Assembly: GCF_035304305.1 (NCBI RefSeq)
Contig: NZ_DATGQG010000123.1
Span: forward strand, 1-41,576
Origin: Ferrovibrio sp035304305
GTDB taxonomy: Bacteria > Pseudomonadota > Alphaproteobacteria > Ferrovibrionales > Ferrovibrionaceae
Length of the DNA stretch: 41,576 bases
Direction of reading: 5' to 3'
Below are positions 18,555-26,611 of the stretch, one piece after another; the first letter of the stretch is position 1, and every line of letters starts with the position of its first letter. The position numbers and the translations under genes are program-made. Below the pieces are notes generated by a model that worked only from the letters and a program-made list of their open reading frames with translations, made no database searches and was not told the origin of the DNA.

Positions 18555-20690
18555 TCAACCGCCGATCAGCTTCAGCCACTCGTCTTCGCTGAGCACCGTC
18601 ACGCCATGCTTCTGCGCCTCGGCCAGCTTGGAGCCGGCGCCCGGGCCGGCCACGACGTAATCGGTCTTCTTCGACACCGAGCCTGAGACCTTGGCGCCGA
18701 GGCTCAGCGCGCGCGCCTTAGCCTCGTCGCGGGTGAACTTCTCCAGGCTGCCGGTGAAGACCACGGTCTTGCCGGCCACGGGTGAGTCGGCAGACGGTTT
18801 CTCCGGCGGCACGACCTCCTTCAGCTCGCGCAGCAGATTCTCGATCACCTCGCGGCTGTGGCTACCGGTGGCGAAGGTGACGATGGCATCCGCCACCACG
18901 TCGCCCATCTTGTCGATGCTGTTGAGATCCTCCCAGGCCTCGCCGGTCCGGTCCTTCGCCGCATCCATGGCATCGAGCCATTTGCGCGGCGTTTCGTAAT
19001 GCAGGGCGACCAGACGCGCGCGCTCCTGCCCGACATGGCGGATGCCCAGCGCATGGAGGAAACGGTCGAAGCCGATCACGCGCCGCTGCTCGATCGCCCG
19101 CAGCAGGTTGTTCACCGAAGTCTCGCCATAGCCTTCCTTCCTGCGCAATTCGTCGGCATGGCGCGGCAGGCGGAAGATGTCGGCCGGCTCCTTCAGCCAG
19201 CCCCATTCGTAGAAGGCGGCAATCTGCTTCTCGCCGATGCCCTCAATGTCGAAGGCGCTGCGCGACACGAAATGGCGCAGGCTCTCCATCGCCTGGGCCG
19301 GACAGCTGACGCTGCCGGTGCAGCGCCGCCGCGCCTCCGCTGCGCCGCCTTCGGTCTCGCGTTCGGCCGGCGCGCCGCAGACGGGGCATCTGGTCGGAAA
19401 CTCGTAGGGCTTCGCATCCTTCGGCCGCTTTTCCAGCACCACCGAGACAACCTGCGGAATCACGTCGCCGGCGCGCTGGATCACCACCGTGTCGCCGATG
19501 CGGACATCCTTGCGCGCGATCTCGTCCTCGTTATGCAGGGTGGCGTTCGAAACCAGCACGCCGCCGACATTCACGGGCCGGAGCTTGGCCACGGGGGTGA
19601 GCGTGCCGGTGCGGCCGACCTGGATGTCGATATTCTCCAGCAATGTCTGCGCCTGCTCGGCGGGAAATTTGTGCGCAATCGCCCAGCGCGGCGAGCGGCT
19701 GACGAAGCCGAGGCGATCCTGCCAGTCGAGGCGGTCTACCTTGTAGACGACGCCGTCGATGTCGAAGGCCAGGGTGGCGCGCCTGGACGAAATATCGCTG
19801 TAATAGGCGAGCAGCTCGTCGAGGCTGCGGCAGGCCTTTACATGCGGATTGAGCGTGAAGCCCCAGCTTGCGAGCTTCTCGCGCACCTCCGAAAGCGTTG
19901 CGCCGAGAGGCTCCGAGGTTTCGCCCCAGCTGTAACCGAAGAAGCGCAGCGGACGTTTCGCGGTCACCGCCGGATCGAGCTGCCGCAGCGAGCCTGCCGC
20001 GGCGTTGCGCGGGTTGACCGGCACGCGGATCGCAGCCGCAGACAGGCCCTTCGCCTCACGCTCCTTCGCCAGCTTCTCCTGCTGGTCCCGGAAATCGAGA
20101 AAGTCCGCGCGGGTCATGTAGACCTCGCCGCGCACCTCCAGCACGTCGGGCCAGCCCCTGCCTTTCAGCTGGTGCGGCACGCCTTCGCGCAGGGTTCTGA
20201 TATTGGCGGTAACGTCCTCGCCTTCCTGACCATCGCCACGGGTGGCGGCGCGGACCAGAATGCCCTTCTCATAGCGCAGGGCCGCCGAGAGGCCGTCGAT
20301 CTTCGGCTCGGCGATCAGCACCAGCTCGTCGGATGCTTTCAGATTCAGGAAGCGGCGGATGCGATCGAGGAAATCGGCGACATCGCCTTCGGTGAAGGCG
20401 TTGTCGAGCGAAAGCATCGGCTTGGAATGCCGCACCTTGGCGAAGCCCGGCGCGGGAGCGGCACCGACGCGGCTGGATGCGCCGGCCAGGCTGGCGAGAT
20501 CCGGAAACCGCGCCTCGATCTCCAGCAGCCGTCGCTTCAGCGCATCGTATTCGGCATCCGAGATGCTGGGCGCATCCTCCTGGTGGTAGCGCTTGTCATG
20601 CGCCGCGATTTCTTCTTCCAGCCGCGCATGCTCCAGCTTGGCCTGCCGGGGGCTGAGTTCCGAGACCGGCTTGGCGCGCTGCCGGCTCAT
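18555..20690 (-). CDS. ligA: NAD+-dependent DNA ligase
   Basis: The 711-residue enzyme seals nicks in duplex DNA using NAD+. It has the N-terminal Ia domain with the YHQEDAPSISDAEYD motif, the adenylation domain with active-site K130 in EPKIDG, an OB fold, a four-cysteine zinc site (CPVC then CTGSVSC around residues 425-450), HhH repeats, and a C-terminal BRCT domain (about 630-711, VAGKTVVFTGSLEKF). The frame is open a further 58 codons upstream, but the ATG at 20690 forms an ATGA overlap with the recN stop and gives the normal N-terminus. Both length and domain order are standard for an essential LigA. Confidence 0.97.
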   Translation of the reverse strand: MSRQRAKPVSELSPRQAKLEHARLEEEIAAHDKRYHQEDAPSISDAEYDALKRRLLEIEARFPDLASLAGASSRVGAAPAPGFAKVRHSKPMLSLDNAFTEGDVADFLDRIRRFLNLKASDELVLIAEPKIDGLSAALRYEKGILVRAATRGDGQEGEDVTANIRTLREGVPHQLKGRGWPDVLEVRGEVYMTRADFLDFRDQQEKLAKEREAKGLSAAAIRVPVNPRNAAAGSLRQLDPAVTAKRPLRFFGYSWGETSEPLGATLSEVREKLASWGFTLNPHVKACRSLDELLAYYSDISSRRATLAFDIDGVVYKVDRLDWQDRLGFVSRSPRWAIAHKFPAEQAQTLLENIDIQVGRTGTLTPVAKLRPVNVGGVLVSNATLHNEDEIARKDVRIGDTVVIQRAGDVIPQVVSVVLEKRPKDAKPYEFPTRCPVCGAPAERETEGGAAEARRRCTGSVSCPAQAMESLRHFVSRSAFDIEGIGEKQIAAFYEWGWLKEPADIFRLPRHADELRRKEGYGETSVNNLLRAIEQRRVIGFDRFLHALGIRHVGQERARLVALHYETPRKWLDAMDAAKDRTGEAWEDLNSIDKMGDVVADAIVTFATGSHSREVIENLLRELKEVVPPEKPSADSPVAGKTVVFTGSLEKFTRDEAKARALSLGAKVSGSVSKKTDYVVAGPGAGSKLAEAQKHGVTVLSEDEWLKLIGG

Positions 20691-22369
20691 GCTTCCTGAC
20701 CGGCCAGCAGGCTGTCGGCGGCGGCACGCGCCGCGTCGGTGACGGTCGCGCCGGCCAGCATGCGGGCGATCTCCTCGCGGCGTTCCTTCTCGGCGAGGGG
20801 CGCAACCTCGGTCAGCGTCGTGCGGCTCTTCGCCGAACCTGCTTCGCGCTTGGCGATGCGCCAATGCTGGCCGCCTCTGGCCGCCACCTGCGGCGAATGG
20901 GTGACGACGAGGACCTGGACCTTCTCGGCAAGGCGCGCCAGACGTTCGCCCACGGCAGCCGCCGTCGCACCGCCCACACCGCGATCAACCTCGTCGAAGA
21001 TCAGGGTACCGGCCGTGCCGCGGCCGGCCAGCACGACGCGCAACGCCAGCATGAAGCGGCTCAGTTCGCCGCCGGAGGCGATCTTCGCCAGCGAGCCGGG
21101 CGCAGTACCCGGGTTGGTCGCGGCAAGGAACTGCACGCGGTCGGCGCCCTCGGCGCTCCACTGTTCCGGCGGCAAGGCCTCTACCGAGGTGGTGAATTTC
21201 GCCGCGCCGAGTTTCAGCGGGCCCAGTTCGGCCATCACGGCCTTGTCGAGTTTCGCGGCTGCCTTGCGGCGGGCGGCCGAGATGGCCTCGGCCTTCGCCT
21301 GATAGGCGGCCTTCGCCTCCGTCGCCTGCTTCTGCAGCCGGCCGAGCGAGGCGGACTGGTTGTCGATCAGCGCGAGGCGCTCGGCATATTCCTCGGCGAG
21401 TCTCGCCAGCCCGTCGACCGGCACGTTGTGCTTGCGGGACGCGGCACGCAGCGCGAAGAGGCGCTCTTCCACCTTCTCCAGCTTCTGCGGATCGAGATCG
21501 AGATCGCGGGCCGTGCTCTCCAGCAGGGAAGCCAGCTCGCCCGCCTGCACCAGCAGCTGATCGGCCAGCTGCACGACCGGATCGAGCTTGCCGGCCGCCT
21601 TGTCGGCGACGCGTTCCAGCGCACGCAGGCAGGCCCGCAGCCGCGCATCGACGCCGCCGCCCTGCTCCAGCGCACTCTGCGCTTCCTGCATGGCCGTTGC
21701 GAGTTTCTCGCCGGCCTGCAGCATGCTGCGCTGTGCGGCCAGTTCCTGCTCCTCGCCCTCGCGCGGCTTCAGGTCTTCCAGCTCGGCCACGACATGGCGT
21801 AGGAAGTCCTCCTCGCGCTTCGCCTGCTCGGCAGTCTGCGCGGCCTGTGCCAGGGCGGCCTCCGCATCGCGCATCGCCTGATAGGAGGCGCGCAGCCCGG
21901 CGACTTCTTTCTCCAACCCGGCATATTCATCCAGCAGCGCCCGATGCACGGTGGCATCGGTCAGGCCCTGCTCGTCGTTCTGGCCGTGGATCTCCACCAG
22001 CATGTCGCCGACCCGGCGCAGCAGCGCAACACTGACCGCCTGGTCGTTGATGAAGGCGCGGCTTTTGCCGTCCTGGCTCAGCACCCGGCGCAGCACCAGT
22101 TCGTCGCCGGCCTCGAGCCCCTGCTCTTCCAGGATGGCATGGACCGGATGCTTCTGCGGCAGATCGAAGCTCGCGGTCACCGAGCCCTGGCTGGCGCCCA
22201 TGCGCACGAGGCTGGCATCGGCGCGGCGGCCGAGCGCAAGTCCCAGAGCATCGAGCAGGATGGATTTGCCGGCACCGGTTTCGCCGGTCAGCACGCCGAG
22301 ACCGGGGCCGCAGTCAAGATCGAGGCGTTCGATCAGGACAATGTCGCGAACGCCCAGCGATGTCAGCAT
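20687..22369 (-). CDS. recN: DNA repair protein RecN
   Basis: The 560-residue SMC-like ATPase acts early in double-strand break repair by bridging DNA ends. Walker A is GETGAGKS (residues 29-36); the ABC signature is in ASGGELSRFMLALR and Walker B in TLIFDEVDRGVGG near the C-terminus. Between them lies a long Ala/Glu/Gln-rich coiled coil. The QNDEQGLTD turn after the Walker A half is typical of the family. It starts 27 bases after bamD and its stop overlaps ligA by four bases, so it is part of a bamD-recN-ligA operon common in alphaproteobacteria. No LexA-type operator could be placed with confidence. Confidence 0.97.
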   Translation of the reverse strand: MLTSLGVRDIVLIERLDLDCGPGLGVLTGETGAGKSILLDALGLALGRRADASLVRMGASQGSVTASFDLPQKHPVHAILEEQGLEAGDELVLRRVLSQDGKSRAFINDQAVSVALLRRVGDMLVEIHGQNDEQGLTDATVHRALLDEYAGLEKEVAGLRASYQAMRDAEAALAQAAQTAEQAKREEDFLRHVVAELEDLKPREGEEQELAAQRSMLQAGEKLATAMQEAQSALEQGGGVDARLRACLRALERVADKAAGKLDPVVQLADQLLVQAGELASLLESTARDLDLDPQKLEKVEERLFALRAASRKHNVPVDGLARLAEEYAERLALIDNQSASLGRLQKQATEAKAAYQAKAEAISAARRKAAAKLDKAVMAELGPLKLGAAKFTTSVEALPPEQWSAEGADRVQFLAATNPGTAPGSLAKIASGGELSRFMLALRVVLAGRGTAGTLIFDEVDRGVGGATAAAVGERLARLAEKVQVLVVTHSPQVAARGGQHWRIAKREAGSAKSRTTLTEVAPLAEKERREEIARMLAGATVTDAARAAADSLLAGQEA

Positions 22370-22396
22370 GGTCTGCCCGCCCGGCGCGGCATGCGC

Positions 22397-23248
22397 TCAG
22401 AAGATGGAATTCCAGGCCCGGCCAAGCCAGGACTTTTTCTCTGCCGGTTTCGATGCCGTCGGCACTTCCTGGCCGGTGACGAGCGTATAGGTGTCCACAT
22501 ACCACTCGCTGCCCGGATAGTTGTATCCGAGCACGGCAGCGACGTTCTGCGCCTCGTCGATCACGCCGAGCGACATATAGGCTTCCGCAAGGCGATGCAG
22601 CGCTTCCGGTACATGCATCGTGGTCTGGAACTTCTCGATCACCGTCTTGAAGCGGTTGATTGCGGCGATGTACTGGCCCTGCCGCAGATAGTAGCGGCCG
22701 ATCGTCATTTCCTTCCCGGCAAGGTGATTGCGGGTGAGATCGATCTTGAGCCGCGCGTCGCGCGCGTATTCGCTGGTCGGATAGCGCCGAACCACTTCCT
22801 CGAGCGCATTCAGCGCCTGCTGCGTGATCTTCTGGTCGCGACCGACATCGGTGATCTGCTCGTAATAGCTGACCGCGATGAGATAATAGGCGTAGGCTGC
22901 ATCCTTGTTGCCCGGATGCAGCTGCAGGAAGCGTTCGCAGGCCGAGATCGCCTCGACATACTTGTTGTTCTGGTAATAGGCGTAGGCCGCCATCAGCTGG
23001 GCCTTGGTGGCCCAGACCGAATAGGGATGCTGGCGTTCGACCTCATCGAAGCCGTAGGCCGCGGCTTCCCACTCTCCGGCCGCCACGGCATCCATGGCGT
23101 TGTTGTAAAGGTCCTCGACCGGCCGCTCCACATACGGGGGTTCGCTGGTGCCGCTACAGGCAGCCAGCAGGAGAATCAGTCCCAGACCGGCAATGGCCCG
23201 ACGGGCGTTCCGGTCGATGCGCGGCGAATCCAGACAGAACATCGGCAT
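22397..23248 (-). CDS. bamD: Outer-membrane assembly lipoprotein BamD
   Basis: The 283-residue TPR lipoprotein is the essential partner of BamA in folding outer-membrane beta-barrels. The N-terminus shows a lipoprotein signal ending in LLLAAC with C31 as the lipidated residue, then about five TPR units, such as AMDAVAAGEWEAAAYGFDEVE, FLQLHPGNKDAAYAYYLIAVS and RRYPTSEYARDARLK. I use the ATG at 23248, since the upstream frame (to 23308) would put 20 uncharged or acidic residues before the signal's Arg-rich region; the ATG at 23242 is also possible. It is the first gene of the bamD-recN-ligA run. The opposite-strand XRE gene begins 330 bases away. Confidence 0.94.
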   Translation of the reverse strand: MPMFCLDSPRIDRNARRAIAGLGLILLLAACSGTSEPPYVERPVEDLYNNAMDAVAAGEWEAAAYGFDEVERQHPYSVWATKAQLMAAYAYYQNNKYVEAISACERFLQLHPGNKDAAYAYYLIAVSYYEQITDVGRDQKITQQALNALEEVVRRYPTSEYARDARLKIDLTRNHLAGKEMTIGRYYLRQGQYIAAINRFKTVIEKFQTTMHVPEALHRLAEAYMSLGVIDEAQNVAAVLGYNYPGSEWYVDTYTLVTGQEVPTASKPAEKKSWLGRAWNSIF

Positions 23249-23582
23249 GGAAAGTGTCTCGCATGGGGCTTGGGCAAAATCAAGCTGGGCCGGCGATTCC
23301 CCTGCCATAACTCCCGGTAACCGCGAGCCTTTTTCCCGGAGATGGCGCGCAGCTCCGGTTATGTCCGTATAATTGTTCGGCTTTTTCCCCGATCGGAGAA
23401 CCTATACTTCTGAACGATTTTCTCCCCGGAGGAATTCGCCTATTAGAGGTAGTGATACCCGGGTTTGGACGGTTCCGGCATTTGGTTAATCCCGCCGAGC
23501 GGGTGCCTTGTCAGGCCGCCGGACCTGCCCCAAGTAATCAACGGGCAATGAAATCGACTGTTTACGCCAAGAGGTGCCATCC
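23249..23582. other. Divergent intergenic region between bamD and the XRE gene
   Basis: This 334-base gap carries signals for both sides but no gene I can support. A perfect TATAAT is at 23368-23373 and TATACT at 23403-23408 on the plus strand, but neither has a good -35 at the right distance. A GGAGGAATTC stretch near 23431 looks like a ribosome binding site with no convincing reading frame after it. A short hairpin CCCGC-CGA-GCGGG lies near 23493. A regulatory leader for the XRE gene is possible. Confidence 0.5.
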
Positions 23583-23981
23583 ATGGGGAAAATCGCTACC
23601 CGCGTTGACGAATATGTAGGTGAGCGTATCCGCGCCCGCCGGACCGAGCTGGGCCTGACCCAGGAGGAACTCGCCAATTCGCTGAAGATTTCCTACCAGC
23701 AGGTGCAGAAATACGAGACCGGCGCCAACCGCGTCAGCGCCGGCCGGCTGTTCGAGGTCGCCCAGCGCCTCCAGGTCGACATGGCCTATTTCTTCGAGGG
23801 TCTGGAGACCAAGCTGGAGAGCAAGCCGCTGGAGCATGGCGGCAAGAACCGCTCCACCATTGAGCTGGTGCGCAACTTCAGCGATATCGAGGACACCAGC
23901 ATCCGGTCGGCGGTGGCCGGCCTGATCAAGAGCATCGCCGGCCGCTACAAGGAAGGCGAAGTCGTCACCTCCGGCGACTGA
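23583..23981 (+). CDS. XRE-family helix-turn-helix regulator (PraR/PhrR-like)
   Basis: The 132-residue DNA-binding protein has a Cro/CI-type HTH at about residues 10-70 (VGERIRARRTELGLTQEELA, then SYQQVQKYETGANRVSAGRL). It resembles alphaproteobacterial PraR/PhrR-type regulators in the HTH and in the conserved C-terminal helix (IRSAVAGLIKSIAGRY). AGAGG lies eight bases before the ATG at 23583; a GTG nine bases upstream is rejected as it overlaps the ribosome binding site. A strong terminator follows 30 bases after the stop, so it is a single-gene transcript. Targets are unknown; its own long leader, or the secreted-protein gene downstream, are natural candidates. Confidence 0.9.
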   Translation: MGKIATRVDEYVGERIRARRTELGLTQEELANSLKISYQQVQKYETGANRVSAGRLFEVAQRLQVDMAYFFEGLETKLESKPLEHGGKNRSTIELVRNFSDIEDTSIRSAVAGLIKSIAGRYKEGEVVTSGD

Positions 23982-24007
23982 CCGCCGCCTGAACCGGCAA
24001 GCATTCG

Positions 24008-24040
24008 GAAAGCCCCGCTCCGGCGGGGCTTTTCTTTTTT
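24008..24040 (+). terminator. Intrinsic terminator after the XRE gene
   Basis: A 9-bp stem AAGCCCCGC / GCGGGGCTT (24010-24018 and 24023-24031) with loop TCCG is followed by TTTTCTTTTTT. It is a textbook rho-independent terminator about 28 bases after the stop codon. Confidence 0.92.
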
Positions 24041-24188
24041 CCAGCGCCGGCCTGCGGATTGCCGCGGCGACTCGCGGCTTTCCGCGCCTCCTACCATATT
24101 CATGGTGTTTGGCGACATATCCTGCCCTGATAGGGTCCCTCCCAGTCCCGCCACCCCTAGGGGTAATCGCATGAAACTGGAGAGGCAG

Positions 24189-25388
24189 ATGCGAGATAAG
24201 AAACGCAACCTGATTCGCAAGACATTGCCGATAGCTTTACTGACGGTGAGCCTTGCTCCGAGCGCGGGTATCGCGGCCGATGACAGCTGCCCGATCAAGC
24301 TGGACGACATCAAGTCCCGCATCAGCAGCCTGAGCACCGACGTGGACAAGGCCGAGGACAACGTCGAGAACGACTTCAAGTCCGCGACCAGCAGCGATTA
24401 CGCCAAGAAGTTCTTCGACACCTTCAACCAGCTGAACCAGGCGGCCAAGGACGCCACCGCGCTGGTCAACACCTCCTACAATCTGGCCGGCTACACCTCG
24501 CCGCTCGCCGAAGGCAAGCAGCAGACCAAGCTGCCGCCCAAGGTCACGCTGACCATGAGCAACGCGCAGCAGCTGGCGCAGGCGGCCGCGGACGAGAGCA
24601 AGACCAAGCTCGACATCGCCCAGCTCCGCTGCAACCAGAACACCGAGGACGCCGCGCTCGGCGCCGCCCTGGGGCAGATGGACAGCGCCACGGTCGACAA
24701 GTTCAAGAAGGCGAAGAAAACCGCGTGCAAGATCGTGCATGTGGCGGCCGACCTGCAGGACAAGAAGCAGAAGCTGGATGAGATCCGCACCAACGGCTAT
24801 CCGCTGTTCTTCCTGCATGCCAAGGACAAGAAAACCTTCGACGGCCAGTACACGCGCACCATCCAGTTCAAGCTCGATCTGCGCATGTACCCGATCTACC
24901 CGGATGGCGTGAAAGCCCATGACGGCAGCGATCCGAAGGACCAGCAGTTCCTGCTGGGCAAGATCGAGGGCATCCGGCTGTCCTACAACACCTGGTACAA
25001 GTGGAGCGACAACAACTGGGAGAAGCTCAACCTGTATCAGTACCTGATCAGCGACACCGGCAAGAACGACGTCTGCGTGCCGGTATTCAAGGCCACCAGC
25101 AGCGTGAGCGTGAACCTGTGCATCAAGGATGTGTCGATGAACAGCAACAAGGATGCGCTCACGATCAAGACCTACTCGAAGTTCAAGTACAAGGGCGACA
25201 GCAAGAGCGTCAGCCTGCCGACCGTGACCGTGCCGGCGCCGTTCGGCTACCTGGCCGATGTCTCCGACATGAAGGAAGAGAAGAAGAAGCAGCTGAAGGA
25301 CAAGGTGGTCAATCGCCTGGCCGACGTGATGGGCAAGCATGGCGACCTGGTCAAGAAGGCGCAGGAATGGCAGGAGAAGTGCGGCTGA
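24189..25388 (+). CDS. Secreted lysine-rich protein of unknown family, six cysteines
   Basis: I do not recognise this 399-residue protein. It begins with a Sec signal peptide (MRDKKRNLIRKTLPIALLTV, cleavage near residue 30). The mature part has a helical, coiled-coil-like region (about 40-200), a middle region rich in Tyr, Trp and beta-type segments (about 200-350), and a charged C-terminal helix (360-398). Six cysteines (34, 148, 180, 296, 311, 398) could make three disulfides in the periplasm. Lysine is about one residue in eight while arginine is rare, unlike nearby proteins. Two starts are possible: ATG 24189 (GGAG six bases upstream, best signal peptide) or ATG 24171 (AGGGG seven bases upstream). 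It has its own terminator and lies between bamD and lpxC, on the opposite strand to both. Confidence 0.8.
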   Translation: MRDKKRNLIRKTLPIALLTVSLAPSAGIAADDSCPIKLDDIKSRISSLSTDVDKAEDNVENDFKSATSSDYAKKFFDTFNQLNQAAKDATALVNTSYNLAGYTSPLAEGKQQTKLPPKVTLTMSNAQQLAQAAADESKTKLDIAQLRCNQNTEDAALGAALGQMDSATVDKFKKAKKTACKIVHVAADLQDKKQKLDEIRTNGYPLFFLHAKDKKTFDGQYTRTIQFKLDLRMYPIYPDGVKAHDGSDPKDQQFLLGKIEGIRLSYNTWYKWSDNNWEKLNLYQYLISDTGKNDVCVPVFKATSSVSVNLCIKDVSMNSNKDALTIKTYSKFKYKGDSKSVSLPTVTVPAPFGYLADVSDMKEEKKKQLKDKVVNRLADVMGKHGDLVKKAQEWQEKCG

Positions 25389-25451
25389 GCCCTCTCCGCC
25401 TCACCGCAGTGCCGCCGGGCCCGCGCCCGGCGGCATCGGCGGGCCGAGCAT

Positions 25452-25482
25452 AAAAAAAGCCCCGCTTCCGCGGGGCTTTTTC
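25452..25482. terminator. Bidirectional terminator between the orphan gene and lpxC
   Basis: A perfect 12-bp stem AAAAAGCCCCGC / GCGGGGCTTTTT (25454-25465 and 25470-25481) with loop TTCC is flanked by A and T runs on both sides. It can end the plus-strand orphan transcript and the minus-strand lpxC transcript. Its core GCCCCGC/GCGGGGC is the same as in the terminator at 24010. Confidence 0.92.
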
Positions 25483-25503
25483 GTTCCGGCAGAATGTGAG
25501 GGC

Positions 25504-26451
25504 TTACAGCGCCGCTTCGGCGACCGCGGGATGCAGCCGCGGCCCGAGATCGGCCGCCGCCAGCGGACGCTGCAGATCCCGCTTGGCATGGGTGGTCCAG
25601 GCATAGGCCGTCTCGTCGGCGAACAGCGCCTTGAGCAGCCTGTTGTTCAGGGCATGGCCCGAGCGGACGCCATGGTAGCGGCCGATGATCGGCGCACCGG
25701 CAAGATACAGATCGCCCAGGGCATCGAGGATCTTGTGCCGGACGAATTCGTCTTCGTAGCGCAGCCCGTCATCGTTGAGGATGCGGTCATGGCCGAGCAC
25801 GACGGCATTCTCCAGCGACCCGCCGCGGGCCAGACCCATGGCGCGCAGCTGCTCGACCTCCTGCACGAAGCCGAAGGTGCGGGCGCGGGCGATATCGGCC
25901 TTGAAGCGGCCCGGCTCGAGCTGGAATTCCGCGGTCTGGCGGCCGATGATCTTATTGGCGAATTCGATCTCGAAATCGATGACGAAGCCTTCGCCCGGCA
26001 GCAGCGACGCGGCAGCGGCGCCGTCGCGCACATGGACCGGCTTCAGCACCTTGAGATACTTGCGCGGCGCCACCTGCTCGATCACATCGGCGCATTCGAT
26101 CAGGAACACGAACGGGGCCGAGGAACCGTCCATCACCGGCACTTCCGGACCGTCGATATCGACCAGCACGTTGTCGACGCCCATGCCGGCCAGCGCGGCC
26201 AGCAGATGCTCGACGGTGCCGATGGAAACGCCTTCGCCGGCGGCGACGGTGGTGCACATGCGCAGATCGGTCACCTGGTCATGGCGGGCGCGCACCAGCG
26301 GCTTGCCCGGCAGGTCGACGCGACGGAACACCACGCCGGTATCCGGCGCGGCGGGATTCAGAACCATCTGGACCTTGGCGCCGCTGTGCAGGCCGATGCC
26401 GGAACACTTGATACGGTTCTTCAGCGTCCTCTGAGCGATCTTGCCGGCCAT
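25504..26451 (-). CDS. lpxC: UDP-3-O-acyl-N-acetylglucosamine deacetylase
   Basis: The 315-residue zinc enzyme carries out the committed step of lipid A synthesis. The zinc ligands match E. coli LpxC numbering closely: H82 (TVEHLLAAL), H239 and D243 (VRHKILDALGDL), with the catalytic base H266 (RSGHALNN). The start is the ATG at 26451 preceded by AGGAG at 11 bases. The gene sits at the end of the dcw cluster, 160 bases after ftsZ, and is separated from it by a terminator-like hairpin, so it may have its own promoter. A 7-bp hairpin in its leader ends three bases before the ribosome binding site. Confidence 0.97.
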   Translation of the reverse strand: MAGKIAQRTLKNRIKCSGIGLHSGAKVQMVLNPAAPDTGVVFRRVDLPGKPLVRARHDQVTDLRMCTTVAAGEGVSIGTVEHLLAALAGMGVDNVLVDIDGPEVPVMDGSSAPFVFLIECADVIEQVAPRKYLKVLKPVHVRDGAAAASLLPGEGFVIDFEIEFANKIIGRQTAEFQLEPGRFKADIARARTFGFVQEVEQLRAMGLARGGSLENAVVLGHDRILNDDGLRYEDEFVRHKILDALGDLYLAGAPIIGRYHGVRSGHALNNRLLKALFADETAYAWTTHAKRDLQRPLAAADLGPRLHPAVAEAAL

Positions 26452-26469
26452 GACTGTCAGAACTCCTGT

Positions 26470-26493
26470 GCGGGTCGCGAATCGAGGACCCGC
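26470..26493 (-). promoter_or_regulatory. Leader hairpin before the lpxC ribosome binding site
   Basis: An inverted repeat GCGGGTC / GACCCGC (26470-26476 and 26487-26493) with a 10-base loop ends a few bases before the AGGAG (26463-26467) of lpxC. It would form in the mRNA and could affect ribosome access. There is no T-run after it, so it is not a terminator. Confidence 0.45.
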
Positions 26494-26534
26494 GGAAAAA
26501 CGAAACCGGGGATGGTTGTAACAACCACCCCCGG
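26494..26534 (-). terminator. Probable terminator after ftsZ
   Basis: On the minus strand a 13-bp stem with one mismatch (26506-26518 with 26522-26534, loop of three) is followed by TTTCGTTTTT. It lies about 80 bases after the ftsZ stop and would separate the dcw transcript from lpxC, at least partly. Confidence 0.65.
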
Positions 26535-26553
26535 CAACAACAAATCACTCTGT

Positions 26554-26597
26554 GTTACGAGATGTAACGCTAAAGGCTCCGCCTAACCCGTTACATC
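26554..26597. repeat. Overlapping GTTAC/GTAAC dyads between ftsZ and lpxC
   Basis: Two inverted repeats share an arm: GTTAC-GAGAT-GTAAC (26554-26568), and GATGTAACG (26561-26569) with CGTTACATC (26589-26597) around a 19-base loop that itself holds AGGC-TCC-GCCT. They form either an mRNA structure just after ftsZ or an operator with three GTTAC half-sites. Confidence 0.6.
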
Positions 26598-26611
26598 CGC
26601 TCGTCTTTTCC

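Noticed and set aside
23431..23470. A small gene after GGAGGAATTC in the bamD-XRE gap
   Set aside because: No ATG, GTG or TTG start at suitable distance leads into an open frame of convincing length.
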